This document shows positions 1-8,277 of a stretch of 44,283 nt of DNA, piece by piece. A program made the translations under genes and the position numbers. The notes below the pieces were generated by a model that saw nothing but the letters and a program-made list of their open reading frames with translations, did no database searches and was not told the origin of the DNA. Numbering within the stretch: position 1 is the first letter of the stretch; every line of letters begins with the position of its first letter. The stretch is from an uncultured Granulosicoccaceae bacterium (lineage in GTDB: Bacteria > Pseudomonadota > Gammaproteobacteria > CALCKW01), in contig CALAMQ010000041.1 in the NCBI GenBank assembly GCA_937925815.1, forward strand, positions 1 to 44,283, given 5' to 3'.

Positions 1-320
1 GCGCCGAGCGGACTGCCCGGGTTGAGTTTGAGAAATTGCTCGGCGGCGTTGATCGCAAAGTCGTAATCCTCGCGTTGGTAGTAGGCGAGGATGATGTCCA
101 GCTGCGCTTGCAGTGCGTGGTCATTCTGCGGAAAACGCACCTGCAAGGTGTCCAAGTATAAGAGTGCGTTGTCTGTGTCGCCTCGACGCAAAGCCTCGCG
201 TGATTGTGCATAGAGCTCGGCTGCGCCGAGCTCGCGCAAGGCGTCTTTTGGGTCGGGCGGGGTGGCACAAGCGCTGATCAGGACGACAATCAGCCAAAAG
301 ACGCAGCGAGGGCGTTGCAT
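1..320 (-). CDS. bamD: BamD outer-membrane assembly lipoprotein (N-terminal part)
   Basis: Partial gene; the first 106 codons are present and the 3' end lies beyond base 1. The ATG at 320-318 opens a short hydrophobic signal ending in the lipobox I-S-A-C, so Cys18 would be lipidated. The mature part reads as TPR-like helices (AAELYAQSREAL, then DNALLYLDTLQVRFPQN and LDIILAYYQREDYDFA), the usual start of BamD, which with BamA inserts beta-barrel proteins into the outer membrane. It is divergent from rluD, an arrangement common in gammaproteobacteria. The family call rests on the lipobox, the TPR pattern and this neighbourhood. Confidence 0.85.
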   Translation of the reverse strand, partial: MQRPRCVFWLIVVLISACATPPDPKDALRELGAAELYAQSREALRRGDTDNALLYLDTLQVRFPQNDHALQAQLDIILAYYQREDYDFAINAAEQFLKLNPGSPLG

Positions 321-382
321 AAGCGTGGTCACGGACGGATACAATGTCCCTCATTATATGACACGCGACCGACATTCGGCTG

Positions 383-1348
383 ATGACAGCAAACCAACCC
401 GAACACCTCAGCCTGACGTTACCCGATTCCGTTGGTGGTGAACGGCTCGATAGCGTGCTGCCCACGCTCACTGGCTTGTCCCGCAGCCGGTTGCAACGGC
501 TGCTCAAAGATGGCCGCGTCAGGCTCAATGGCGAGGTGTGCGGTGCCAAGCCCCGCATTGTCGGCGGTGAACAGGTGGACATTGCGCTCGACCCGACGCC
601 GGTCGTCACGCACACGGCGGACGAGGCGGTCCAATTGGCAGTGGTGCACGAAGACCGAGACATTTTTGTTATCGACAAAACTGCCGGTGCGGTGATGCAC
701 ACAGCGCCGGGCAACGCCGGTGGCACTGTGCTAAACGGATTGCTCGCGCTCGACCCCGCTCTGGATAAGTTGCCGCGCGCGGGCATCGTGCACCGACTCG
801 ATAAAGACACCACTGGCCTCTTCGTGGTGGCGCGCACGGAGCGCGCCTACGCAAGCCTCACAGCCCAGCTTCAAGAGAGAACCGTCAGCCGGCGTTACCG
901 CGCGTTAGTGGTGGGGACGCTGGTTGCCGGGGGCACAGTTGACGAGCCCATCGGCCGCCACCCAACTGACCGCAAACGCATGGCGGTGCGCGGCGGTGGC
1001 CGCGAGGCCATCACCCACTACCGCGTGTTGCAGCGCTTTGCACACCACACTTTGCTCGACGTCAAACTCGAGACCGGTCGCACCCACCAAATACGAGTGC
1101 ACATGGCGCACCGCAGATTGCCGTTGGTAGGTGACCCGGTCTATGGCGGGCGTTTACGGGTGCCGCCAGGTGCCAGTGACGCGTTGATCGCGGCACTGCA
1201 CGGTTTTGACAGGCAAGCGCTGCACGCGGCGGCTCTGGCGATTATTCACCCCGGTGACGGTGAGGAACGCGAATGGCAGAGCCCAATGCCGCAAGACATT
1301 CAAGGTCTGATCGACTTGCTCAACACGCACGCCGCACAAAAACCGTGA
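383..1348 (+). CDS. rluD: 23S rRNA pseudouridine synthase RluD
   Basis: A 321-residue protein of the RluA/RluD family, which isomerises uridines in helix 69 of 23S rRNA. An S4 RNA-binding domain occupies roughly residues 15-75 (SRSRLQRLLKDGRVRLNG). The catalytic motif HRLDKDTTGL starts at residue 137, making Asp140 the catalytic aspartate. The later conserved block ETGRTHQIRVHMAH is also intact. RluD rather than RluA or RluC is preferred because of the S4 domain and the bamD-rluD-pgeF-clpB order. The stop codon overlaps the GTG start of pgeF, so the two are probably translated together. Confidence 0.93.
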   Translation: MTANQPEHLSLTLPDSVGGERLDSVLPTLTGLSRSRLQRLLKDGRVRLNGEVCGAKPRIVGGEQVDIALDPTPVVTHTADEAVQLAVVHEDRDIFVIDKTAGAVMHTAPGNAGGTVLNGLLALDPALDKLPRAGIVHRLDKDTTGLFVVARTERAYASLTAQLQERTVSRRYRALVVGTLVAGGTVDEPIGRHPTDRKRMAVRGGGREAITHYRVLQRFAHHTLLDVKLETGRTHQIRVHMAHRRLPLVGDPVYGGRLRVPPGASDALIAALHGFDRQALHAAALAIIHPGDGEEREWQSPMPQDIQGLIDLLNTHAAQKP

Positions 1349-2079
1349 GCGACGCGGTATACGAGCCGGATTGGGCGCTACCGGCGAACGTGCACGCGGT
1401 GATGACTACGCGGCGCGGCGGTGGCAGCAAAGGGTCATTCAAGAGTTTTAATCTCGGGGTTTACGTCGGTGATCCGGATGCTGAGCGCAACCGCGAGGCG
1501 TTGGTTGGGTTGGCAGGTCTGCCCTCGTCACCGCTGTGGCTGCATCAGGTTCACAGCACGCGTTGCCTACACGCACGCGGTGTTCTCCCGGAGACTGAAG
1601 CCGATGCGAGCTGGACAGCCGATACCGGTGTGGTGCTGGCAGCGCTTGCTGCGGACTGCTTGCCTGTGCTTTTTGCCGCGGACGATGGCAGCTGTGTGGC
1701 CGCGTCGCACGCCGGGTGGCGTGGTTTGGCGGGAGGGGTGTTGGAGAACACCTTGGCGGCGATGCCAGTGCCGACACAGGCGACCCGGGCATGGCTTGGG
1801 CCGGCTATCGGGCAGTCAGCCTTTGAAGTCGGCGCGGAGGTGCGCGAGGCGTTTTGTGATCTGTACGCAGATGACGCAGACCACTTCATAGGGGGTGACG
1901 CGCTTGGCAAATACCGAGCAGACCTCTTTGGCCTGGCCCGCGCGCGGCTGTTGCGGTCGGGGGTGCGCTCCATCAGCGGGGGCGGTGTCTGCACGGTTGC
2001 GAACGCCGGAACATGTTTCTCCCACCGACGGGACGCGGGGCGCAGTGGACGCATGGCAGCATTGATTTGGCGCCGTTAG
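1345..2079 (+). CDS. pgeF: Peptidoglycan editing factor PgeF (YfiH, multicopper polyphenol oxidase family)
   Basis: A 244-residue cytoplasmic protein of the YfiH/DUF152 family, known in E. coli to remove wrongly incorporated L-Ser from the peptidoglycan precursor UDP-MurNAc. The three expected metal/active-site residues are visible: His67 in HQVHST, Cys105 in AADCLPVLF and His122 in HAGWRGLAGG, spaced much as in YfiH. The frame stays open further upstream into rluD, but the GTG at 1345 overlapping the rluD TGA (GTGA) gives the normal N terminus, so that start was chosen. It lies between rluD and clpB as in Pseudomonas. Confidence 0.9.
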   Translation: MSDAVYEPDWALPANVHAVMTTRRGGGSKGSFKSFNLGVYVGDPDAERNREALVGLAGLPSSPLWLHQVHSTRCLHARGVLPETEADASWTADTGVVLAALAADCLPVLFAADDGSCVAASHAGWRGLAGGVLENTLAAMPVPTQATRAWLGPAIGQSAFEVGAEVREAFCDLYADDADHFIGGDALGKYRADLFGLARARLLRSGVRSISGGGVCTVANAGTCFSHRRDAGRSGRMAALIWRR

Positions 2080-2086
2080 CGGGGGA

Positions 2087-2115
2087 CTTGTAAGCCGCGC
2101 ACTGCACCCCCACCT
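2087..2115 (+). promoter_or_regulatory. Possible heat-shock (sigma-32) promoter for clpB
   Basis: CTTGTAA at 2087-2093 and CCCCACCT at 2108-2115 are separated by 14 bases. This resembles the RpoH consensus (CTTGAA, then CCCCATNT after 11-15 bases) and lies 38 bases before the clpB ATG, where a chaperone promoter is expected. The match is imperfect in both boxes. Confidence 0.5.
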
Positions 2116-2153
2116 TTGAAGGCATCACTACAGGGTCTTTTGGAGCGCTGACG

Positions 2154-4757
2154 ATGCGTATCGACAAGCTAACCGCCAAATTTCAAGCTGCATTGGCCGA
2201 TGCACAGTCGCTCGCGGTAGGGCGTGAGCATCAATTCATTGAACCAATGCACCTGCTACACGCCTTCGTAGATCAGTCTGACGGCGGTGTGCGCCAGGTC
2301 TTGCGGCGCGCTGGCGCAGACACGGATGCCTTGCGCGCTGACCTCGGCAGCGCGCTCGACGGTTTGCCGCGTGTCTCTGGCGAGGCCGTTGACGTGCGCG
2401 CCTCGAACGCACTTGGCCGCGTGCTCAATACCGCCGACAAGCTCGCTCAGCGCAGCGGTGATCAGTACATTGCAAGTGAGACATTTTTACTGGCGTTGCT
2501 CGAACTCTCAAGTGACCCAGCTGCAAAGGCGGTGCTCGCGCACGGTGCTACCGCCGAGGCTATCCGAGCGCAAGTCGAGGCTCTGCGTGGGGGGCAGAGT
2601 GTTGATGACCCCAACGCTGAAGACACACGGCAGGCGCTTGAAAAATACACTGTTGACCTCACCGAGCAGGCTGAGAAAGGCAAGCTCGACCCTGTGATTG
2701 GCCGCGATGAAGAAATCAGGCGCGCGATACAAGTGCTGCAACGGCGAACCAAGAACAACCCGGTGTTAATTGGTGAGCCCGGCGTCGGCAAGACAGCCAT
2801 TGTCGAAGGATTGGCGCAACGCATTGTCGACGGTGAAGTGCCGGAGGGGCTCGCAGAAAAGCGGGTGCTCTCGTTGGATATCGGTGCGCTGTTGGCCGGC
2901 GCGAAGTTTCGCGGTGATTTTGAAGAACGCCTCAAGGCGGTGCTCAAGGATCTCTCCGCACTAGACGGGCAGGTTGTGCTGTTCGTTGATGAGTTGCACA
3001 CACTGGTTGGTGCAGGCAAGTCCGAGGGCTCACTTGACGCGGGCAATATGCTAAAGCCGGCGCTTGCGCGCGGCGAGTTGCGTTGCATTGGCGCCACCAC
3101 GCTCGACGAATACCGCCAGTACGTTGAAAAAGACGCAGCCCTGGAGCGCCGCTTTCAGCCGGTGCAAGTTGACCAGCCTTCGGTTGAAGACACCATAGCG
3201 ATTTTGCGTGGCCTGAAAGAACGGTATGAGTTGCACCACGGTGTCACCATCACCGACCCAGCTCTGGTGGCCGCGGCCACATTGTCGCACCGCTATATCA
3301 GTGGCCGTCAGTTGCCCGACAAGGCGATTGATCTCGTGGACGAGGCGGCCAGCCGAATCCGCATGGAAATCGACTCCATGCCGGAATCGATGGACCGTTT
3401 GCAGCGCCGCATCACGCAGTTAAAGATGCAACGCGAAGCGCTGAAAAAAGACGACGATGATGCCTCCATCAAACGCCTGGGTGAACTCGAAGACGAACTC
3501 ACCGAGCAACAGCGTGCCTTTGCCGACCTCAATGAGACTTGGCGCAGTGAGAAAGCGGCGGTACAAGGAACCAGTCAAATCAAGGAGCGGCTCGAAGCGG
3601 CCAAGACGGAGTTTGAGGTGGCGCGGCGCTCTGGTGATTTGCAGCGTATGTCAGAGCTGCAATATGGCACAATTCCAGAACTCGAGCAGTCTTTAGTCGA
3701 TGCTGACGACGCAGAAAACGTGACCTTCACACTGCTGCGCAACCGTGTGGGCGGTGAAGAGATTGCGGAGGTGGTGTCGCGTTGGACGGGAGTGCCCGTC
3801 CAACGCATGCTCGAAGGTGAGCGCGACAAATTGTTGCGCATGGAAGAGGTGCTCGGCGAAGACGTTGTTGGTCAGCGCGAGGCGGTGGAGGCTGTGTCCA
3901 ACGCCATTCGGCGCGCTCGCGCTGGGCTGTCTGACCCATCGCGTCCGAACGGCAGCTTTTTGTTCCTCGGCCCAACGGGTGTTGGCAAGACAGAACTGTG
4001 CAAGCAGTTGGCAAGCTTTCTATTTGACAGCCCGGACGCGGTGGTTCGGATCGACATGTCTGAGTACATGGAAAAGCACGCGGTGGCGCGTTTGATTGGT
4101 GCGCCGCCAGGATACGTGGGTCACGAGTCGGGTGGGCAGCTTACTGAAGCCGTGCGGCGCAAGCCCTACGCGGTTGTGTTGCTTGATGAAATCGAAAAGG
4201 CGCACCCAGACGTGTTCAATGTCTTGCTGCAAGTGCTCGATGACGGGCGCCTCACCGACAGCCATGGCCGCACGGTGGATTTTCGCAACACGGTGATTGT
4301 CATGACATCTAACATCGGCAGCGATGTGATTCAGGAGCGGGCAGACGAGCTCGATTACAACGGCATGAAGGCGGCGGTGTTGCAGGAAGTGCAACAGGTA
4401 TTTCGGCCAGAGTTCATCAACCGCATTGACGACGCCGTGGTGTTTCACGCGCTCGGTCGCGCGGAGCTTGAATCCATCGCAGGCATTCAGTTGCAGGTTT
4501 TGTCAGCACGCTTAGCAGAGCAGGGGGTTTCGCTTGAAATTGCAGACTCAGCCCTGCGGTTTCTCGCCGAGGCAGGCTTCGATCCGGTCTACGGAGCGCG
4601 ACCACTGCGGCGTGCCATTCAGATGCACTTAGAGAATGCGCTCGCCGAGCGCCTTTTGTCCGGCGATTACGCCTCTGGCGACACCGTTGTGGTGTCTGAG
4701 ACTGAGTCGGCCTTGCATTTTGAGCGGAAACCCGCGCCTGGCGTTGACGCCGCCTGA
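2154..4757 (+). CDS. clpB: ATP-dependent disaggregase ClpB
   Basis: An 867-residue Hsp100 chaperone, full length for the family, that works with DnaK to pull proteins out of aggregates in the cytoplasm. In order: the Clp N domain (residues 1-145, [22 protein letters not shown]), the first AAA+ module with Walker A GEPGVGKT at 207-214, the coiled-coil middle domain (about 405-525, with [18 protein letters not shown]), the second AAA+ module with Walker [10 protein letters not shown] from 606, and the C-terminal D2-small domain ([14 protein letters not shown]). The middle domain distinguishes it from ClpA and ClpC. It ends 34 bases from the convergent phosphatase gene. Confidence 0.97.
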   Translation: MRIDKLTAKFQAALADAQSLAVGREHQFIEPMHLLHAFVDQSDGGVRQVLRRAGADTDALRADLGSALDGLPRVSGEAVDVRASNALGRVLNTADKLAQRSGDQYIASETFLLALLELSSDPAAKAVLAHGATAEAIRAQVEALRGGQSVDDPNAEDTRQALEKYTVDLTEQAEKGKLDPVIGRDEEIRRAIQVLQRRTKNNPVLIGEPGVGKTAIVEGLAQRIVDGEVPEGLAEKRVLSLDIGALLAGAKFRGDFEERLKAVLKDLSALDGQVVLFVDELHTLVGAGKSEGSLDAGNMLKPALARGELRCIGATTLDEYRQYVEKDAALERRFQPVQVDQPSVEDTIAILRGLKERYELHHGVTITDPALVAAATLSHRYISGRQLPDKAIDLVDEAASRIRMEIDSMPESMDRLQRRITQLKMQREALKKDDDDASIKRLGELEDELTEQQRAFADLNETWRSEKAAVQGTSQIKERLEAAKTEFEVARRSGDLQRMSELQYGTIPELEQSLVDADDAENVTFTLLRNRVGGEEIAEVVSRWTGVPVQRMLEGERDKLLRMEEVLGEDVVGQREAVEAVSNAIRRARAGLSDPSRPNGSFLFLGPTGVGKTELCKQLASFLFDSPDAVVRIDMSEYMEKHAVARLIGAPPGYVGHESGGQLTEAVRRKPYAVVLLDEIEKAHPDVFNVLLQVLDDGRLTDSHGRTVDFRNTVIVMTSNIGSDVIQERADELDYNGMKAAVLQEVQQVFRPEFINRIDDAVVFHALGRAELESIAGIQLQVLSARLAEQGVSLEIADSALRFLAEAGFDPVYGARPLRRAIQMHLENALAERLLSGDYASGDTVVVSETESALHFERKPAPGVDAA

Positions 4758-4791
4758 TAGCGCTCAGCTGCGCTGCGGGTACACCTGCGGC

Positions 4792-5661
4792 TCAGTGATA
4801 GTATTCGGCGCGGGCGGCCACGATAGTGATGTTGTCCGTACCGCCGCGTGAAAGCGCGTGCTTGAGCAAGCCGTCGACTGCGTGATCGAGGTTGCCGTCG
4901 GCGAGCGCGGTTGCCATCTCACTGTCTTCGACGTGTCGGTAGAGGCCATCGCTGCAAAGCAGGAATGTGTCGCCGGGGCGCGTGGTTGCAAATTCAACCT
5001 CCACGTCCAGCGTCTTGGCCACACCGACCGCGCGAGTGATGACGTTGCCAGAGGGGTGAGTTCGCGCTTGGGCTTCGGTGATCTTGCCGTCTCGCACCAT
5101 CTGCTCGACCACACTGTGGTCACGCGAGATGCGTTCGATCTCGCCGTCTCGAACGCGGTAGACACGGCTGTCGCCGGCCCACAGGAAAAAACAAAAGGGG
5201 TCGTGTGCAAAGAGCAATGCCGCGGTGCTGCCCATGCTTCGCTTGGGTCCGGCGCGGTCGGCGCATTGTTGGTTGGCGATGTGTAACCGCTGCTCGAGTC
5301 CACTGACGTTCTCTGCGAGATCGTCCGCACGCACAAAATCGACTAAATTGTCGATCACAGTCTGGCTCGCGAGCGCGCCGCCCCAGTGCCCGCCCATGCC
5401 GTCTGCGACCGCCCAGAGTCCCTGCTCGCGGTGGTCGAGAAAAGAGTCTTCGTTCGCGCGGCGAACATAGCCAACGTGGGTCGCGCTCGCCGAGGTCCAG
5501 CGCATCGGTTCTGCAACCGGCACGGTCTCGGTGGAGTTGGATGACGCACTCAACAGGGCGGCGAGTTTGTCAGCAGGGGATTGTTCTGCAGTCATGTTGG
5601 AAGCCGTGTTGCGCTGTATGCCACCGTCACGGCGGTGACGGGCGTTCAGGTCGGTGCTCAT
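4792..5661 (-). CDS. PP2C-type serine/threonine protein phosphatase
   Basis: A PPM/PP2C metal-dependent phosphatase of the bacterial Stp/PrpC type. Motifs in order are VGYVRRANEDSF (metal-binding Asp), VADGMGGHWGG, GSTAALLF, WAGDSRVYRVRDG, RDHSVVEQM, NVITRAVG, LLCSDGLYRHV and GGTDNITIVAA, all typical and intact. The N-terminal 60 or so residues are low-complexity and poorly conserved, so the start is uncertain. ATG at 5661 (289 residues) has a weak AGG seven bases upstream; ATG at 5595 would also keep the whole domain, and the frame is open up to a TTG at 5724. No partner kinase or FHA protein is in the window, so the substrate is unknown. Confidence 0.88.
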   Translation of the reverse strand: MSTDLNARHRRDGGIQRNTASNMTAEQSPADKLAALLSASSNSTETVPVAEPMRWTSASATHVGYVRRANEDSFLDHREQGLWAVADGMGGHWGGALASQTVIDNLVDFVRADDLAENVSGLEQRLHIANQQCADRAGPKRSMGSTAALLFAHDPFCFFLWAGDSRVYRVRDGEIERISRDHSVVEQMVRDGKITEAQARTHPSGNVITRAVGVAKTLDVEVEFATTRPGDTFLLCSDGLYRHVEDSEMATALADGNLDHAVDGLLKHALSRGGTDNITIVAARAEYYH

Positions 5662-5836
5662 TCGGGCGCCTGCTCCGGTCTGTTGGCAGTCCTGTTGGGC
5701 CGCCTGATCATTCAACCGCGCCAAGTGCGTGGCTCACGCAGCCTGGCAGGGTAAACTTGCGGGCTAAACGCTGACCACCGATTGAGACGGTCAGCGCCGA
5801 TCCCTAGCCAACCATCACTGCCGAGATTCCGCCTCA

Positions 5837-7249
5837 ATGAGCGTCAGAACCCGATTTGCGCCTAGTCCAACCGGTTACCTTCACGTCGGCGGCGCGCGCA
5901 CAGCGTTGTTCGCATGGGCTTATGCAAAGCAAAGGGGCGGCCAATTTGTCCTCCGGGTGGAAGATACTGACCGTGAACGCTCAACTGCGGCCTCTGTTGA
6001 GGCGATCCTCGACGGCATGGCTTGGCTCGGTCTGGCGGCAGACGAGGGCCCGATTTTTCAGACCGACCGCTATGATCGCTACCGCGAGGTCATAGATCAA
6101 TTGCTGGAAAAGGGCTCGGCGTACCGTTGTGACTGCTCGCCAGAGCGTCTCGACGCGTTGCGTGAATCGCAGATGGCGGCGGGCGAGAAGCCCCGCTATG
6201 ACGGGCATTGTCGAGATCGCGATGTGCCTGTGGGCGAGGGCGTGGTGCGCTTTCGCAACCCCGATGACGGCGTTGTGACCTGGGCTGATGCGGTCTACGG
6301 CGACATCACTGTAGCCAACGCCGAACTCGATGATTTCGTGGTCCAGCGCTCTGATGGCAACCCGACCTATAACTTTTGCGTGGTGGTCGATGACAGCGAC
6401 ATGCAGATATCGCATGTGATCCGCGGTGATGACCACATCAACAACACGCCACGCCAAATTAATCTCTACACCGCCCTCGGTTTGACGCTGCCAGTGTTTG
6501 CGCACCTGCCAATGATCCTCGGCAGCGACGGCAAACGGTTGTCCAAGCGCCACGGTGCGGTGAGCGTTCTGGCGTACCGCGACGCGGGCTACAGCCCCGA
6601 CGCCTTGCTCAACTACCTCGTCCGTCTCGGTTGGTCACACGGCGATCAGGAATTGTTTTCGCGCGATGAAATCACCGCACTTTTCTCGCTCGAGGCGATC
6701 AACCGCAAGGGTGCAGCCTTTGATACGGCAAAACTCGACTGGTTGAATGCGCACTACCTCAAGACCATGCCAATTGAATTGCTCGCTGATCAATTTCGAG
6801 AGAGCGCCGCAACAGCCGGCCTGGCACTCGAGGGTGGGCCTGCGGTTGATGCGGTTGTTGGTCTGCTGGTCGAGCGGGTGACCACAGTCAACGAATTGGT
6901 TGATCAAAGCCGCTATTTCTTCACCGAATTCGATGCCTTCGATGAGACCGCAGCGAAAAAACAGCTCAGACCCGTCGCGCAACCTGTGCTGGAGTCGGTG
7001 CGCGCGGCATTGACTGAACTTGCTGACTGGCAAAGTGAAGCAATACAGGCCGCATTGGCCGGCGCAGCGGAATCCCTTGGCGTGGGTTTTGGCAAAGTGG
7101 GGCAGCCGCTTCGTGTTGCGGTGACTGGCGGCTCAGCGTCGCCGTCGATGGATCAGACCCTGTGGTTGATCGGCCGTGAGCGTACGCTTGCGCGCATTGA
7201 CCGGGCGATTGCGTTTATCGAAGCGCGCGTGGCGGCTTCTGGGGATTGA
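5837..7249 (+). CDS. gltX: Glutamyl-tRNA synthetase
   Basis: A 470-residue class I aminoacyl-tRNA synthetase that charges tRNA-Glu. The HIGH-type signature is at residues 16-19 inside FAPSPTGYLHVGGARTALF, and the KMSKS-type signature is KRLSKRHG starting at residue 233. The Glu-specific insert and the helical anticodon-binding C-terminal half follow and end normally. The ATG at 5837 puts the first strand (TRFAPSPTG) at the usual distance from the N terminus. A tRNA-Ala gene follows 38 bases after the stop; gltX-tRNA-Ala linkage is also known in pseudomonads. Confidence 0.96.
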   Translation: MSVRTRFAPSPTGYLHVGGARTALFAWAYAKQRGGQFVLRVEDTDRERSTAASVEAILDGMAWLGLAADEGPIFQTDRYDRYREVIDQLLEKGSAYRCDCSPERLDALRESQMAAGEKPRYDGHCRDRDVPVGEGVVRFRNPDDGVVTWADAVYGDITVANAELDDFVVQRSDGNPTYNFCVVVDDSDMQISHVIRGDDHINNTPRQINLYTALGLTLPVFAHLPMILGSDGKRLSKRHGAVSVLAYRDAGYSPDALLNYLVRLGWSHGDQELFSRDEITALFSLEAINRKGAAFDTAKLDWLNAHYLKTMPIELLADQFRESAATAGLALEGGPAVDAVVGLLVERVTTVNELVDQSRYFFTEFDAFDETAAKKQLRPVAQPVLESVRAALTELADWQSEAIQAALAGAAESLGVGFGKVGQPLRVAVTGGSASPSMDQTLWLIGRERTLARIDRAIAFIEARVAASGD

Positions 7250-7275
7250 CAGCGGCCAGTGTTTAACCGTACATT
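7246..7275 (+). promoter_or_regulatory. Probable sigma-70 promoter of the tRNA-Ala gene
   Basis: A perfect TTGACA box (7246-7251) overlaps the gltX stop codon and is followed after 18 bases by TACATT (7270-7275). The next stretch up to the tRNA is a GC-rich discriminator (TGCGGGCTGCG), as seen in stable-RNA promoters under stringent control. It would start transcription about 6 bases before the tRNA. Confidence 0.55.
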
Positions 7276-7287
7276 TGCGGGCTGCGT

Positions 7288-7363
<76 letters not shown>

Positions 7364-7468
7364 AATCTCCCTATCTATTTGTGTCAGTGTTCTTTTGAGC
7401 ACCGCACCGCCGACCTCGTGAGGTCGTCCCCGGAAGGCCGGCCCGCTCGATCCCGCCTGGCTCCACCA
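7364..7468 (+). repeat. tRNA-Ala repeat unit 1
   Basis: 105 bases. Hairpin 1 is GTGTTC (7387-7392) with GAGCAC (7397-7402). Hairpin 2 is GACCT (7412-7416) with AGGTC (7421-7425), loop CGTG. Hairpin 3 is CCGG (7430-7433) with CCGG (7438-7441), loop AAGG. It ends in CTCGATCCCGCC then TGGCTCCACCA, differing from the tRNA at one T-loop base. Confidence 0.88.
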
Positions 7469-7572
7469 AATCTCCCTATCTATTGGTGTCAGTGTTCTTT
7501 CGAGCACCGCACCGCCGATCCCGTGAGGTCGTCCCCGTTGCACGGCGCGTTCGATCACGCCTGGCTCCACCA
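7469..7572 (+). repeat. tRNA-Ala repeat unit 2
   Basis: 104 bases. Hairpin 1 is GTGTTC (7492-7497) with GAGCAC (7502-7507). Hairpin 2 is weakened (GATCC with AGGTC, 7517-7530). Hairpin 3 is CCGT (7535-7538) with ACGG (7542-7545), so its fourth pair is T-A where unit 1 has G-C. The tRNA-like end reads TTCGATCACGCC then TGGCTCCACCA. Confidence 0.88.
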
Positions 7573-7676
7573 AACTTCCCTATCTTTCGGTTTCAGTGTT
7601 CTTTAGGACATTGTGCCGCCGACCTCACGAGGTCGTCCCCGTTGCACGGCGCGTCCGATCCCGCCTGGCTCCACCA
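7573..7676 (+). repeat. tRNA-Ala repeat unit 3
   Basis: 104 bases. Hairpin 1 is GTGTTC (7596-7601) with GGACAT (7606-7611). Hairpin 2 is GACCT (7621-7625) with AGGTC (7630-7634), loop CACG. Hairpin 3 is CCGT (7639-7642) with ACGG (7646-7649). The end reads TCCGATCCCGCC then TGGCTCCACCA. Confidence 0.88.
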
Positions 7677-7780
7677 ATCATTCCTATTTCTAGAATAAGG
7701 TGTTCTATCGGACACCGCGCCGCCGACCTCAACAGGTCGTCGCCCGGGTGCCGGACCATCGATCACGCCTGGCTCCACCA
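7677..7780 (+). repeat. tRNA-Ala repeat unit 4
   Basis: 104 bases. Hairpin 1 is extended to seven pairs, GGTGTTC (7699-7705) with GGACACC (7710-7716). Hairpin 2 is GACCT (7725-7729) with AGGTC (7734-7738), loop CAAC. Hairpin 3 is CCGG (7744-7747) with CCGG (7751-7754), loop GTG. The end reads ATCGATCACGCC then TGGCTCCACCA. Confidence 0.87.
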
Positions 7781-7898
7781 ATCCTTTCTATCTTTCGCGT
7801 CCAGTGTTTTTCTTAACACTGCACCGCCGGCCTCAAGAGGTCGAATCCGTTACACAGTGCACCGTGTACGGGACCGTCGATTTCGTCTGGCTTTACCA
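7781..7898 (+). repeat. tRNA-Ala repeat unit 5 (diverged, lengthened)
   Basis: 118 bases. Hairpin 1 is CAGTGTT (7802-7808) with AACACTG (7815-7821). Hairpin 2 is GGCCT (7829-7833) with AGGTC (7838-7842). Hairpin 3 is lengthened to eight pairs with one bulge: CCGT, ACAC (7847-7855) with GTGT, ACGG (7864-7871), which explains most of the extra length. The tRNA-like end has decayed to TCTGGCTTTACCA but keeps CCA. Confidence 0.8.
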
Positions 7899-7945
7899 GT
7901 TTTCCGATCTCTAGAAGAAGGTGTGCTTTCCGGCACCGTGACATA
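7899..7945 (+). repeat. Partial sixth repeat unit
   Basis: The pyrimidine-rich opening (TTCCGATCTCTAGAAGAAGG, close to unit 4) and a weak hairpin 1 (GGTG ... CACC) can be recognised. Similarity then fades and no tRNA-like end follows. Confidence 0.6.
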
Positions 7946-8277
7946 GACGTCGTTGGTCAGCGTTCACGTGCTTTGTTGTAGATGCTGTTGGGCTTCAGCA
8001 AATGCCCAAACCATTTGGAAAGATTGTGCTGAACTGCGCGGTGTTGCCGATTTTTTTCTAGGTGCTGACGTTGCTGCAAGGCACCTTTTGGGCAGTCACG
8101 GTGCGACTGATTTCCGGTGAGATGTTTACAGCGCATGGCAGGGAGGGGGCGCCGCAGTGTGGGAATCACGCTGAGGGTTCCAATTTGACTGGTTGTGCTG
8201 ACGCGTTATCCAGTTCGGGCGTGTTTTGAGTAGGCTTGAAGGGAATTGATTGCCGCGTGGCCGCCAGAGGTGGCGGC
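7946..8277. other. Intergenic region between the repeat array and flgN
   Basis: No convincing gene is seen in these 332 bases. They hold a six-pair hairpin TTGGGC/GCCCAA (7988-8009), a short hairpin before a run of seven T (8039-8057), a hairpin AGGTGC/GCACCT followed by T (8060-8089), and a seven-pair hairpin GCCGCCA/TGGCGGC (8260-8277) touching the flgN stop. Plus-strand stable-RNA transcription and minus-strand flgMN transcription must both end here. Confidence 0.6.
8039..8057 (+). terminator. Possible intrinsic terminator of the tRNA/repeat transcript
   Basis: CGGT/GCCG (8039-8049) forms a short stem with a three-base loop, one wobble pair, and is followed by A and seven T. The T run is good but the stem is weak. 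The AGGTGC/GCACCT hairpin just downstream (8060-8086, followed by TTT) could serve instead or in addition. Confidence 0.35.

Larger units (their letters stand above)
7364..7945 (+). repeat. Tandem array carrying tRNA-Ala 3' ends (rtT-like)
   Basis: Five units and a partial sixth follow the tRNA with no gap. Units end at 7468, 7572, 7676, 7780 and 7898 (lengths 105, 104, 104, 104, 118). Each ends in the 3' segment of tRNA-Ala; the last 13 bases (CCTGGCTCCACCA) are identical in units 1-4 and in the tRNA. A unit contains a pyrimidine-rich opening (around CTATCT), hairpin 1 (GTGTTC type), the segment CCGCCGACCTC leading into hairpin 2 (GACCT/AGGTC), hairpin 3 (CCGG/CCGG or CCGT/ACGG) and the tRNA-like end. 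The 104-base period is not a multiple of three, so an RNA function is more likely than a protein. The array probably shares the tRNA transcript. E. coli tyrT carries a comparable but different arrangement. Confidence 0.9.

Noticed and set aside
7364-7945. CRISPR-like or integrase attachment array
   Set aside because: There are no short exact repeats with unique spacers, and no cas or integrase gene. Attachment-site scars from repeated integrations would not give even spacing with conserved hairpins.
7957-8169. 70-codon minus-strand ORF
   Set aside because: It begins with GTG without a ribosome-binding site, has no recognisable motif, and lies in a region of hairpins.
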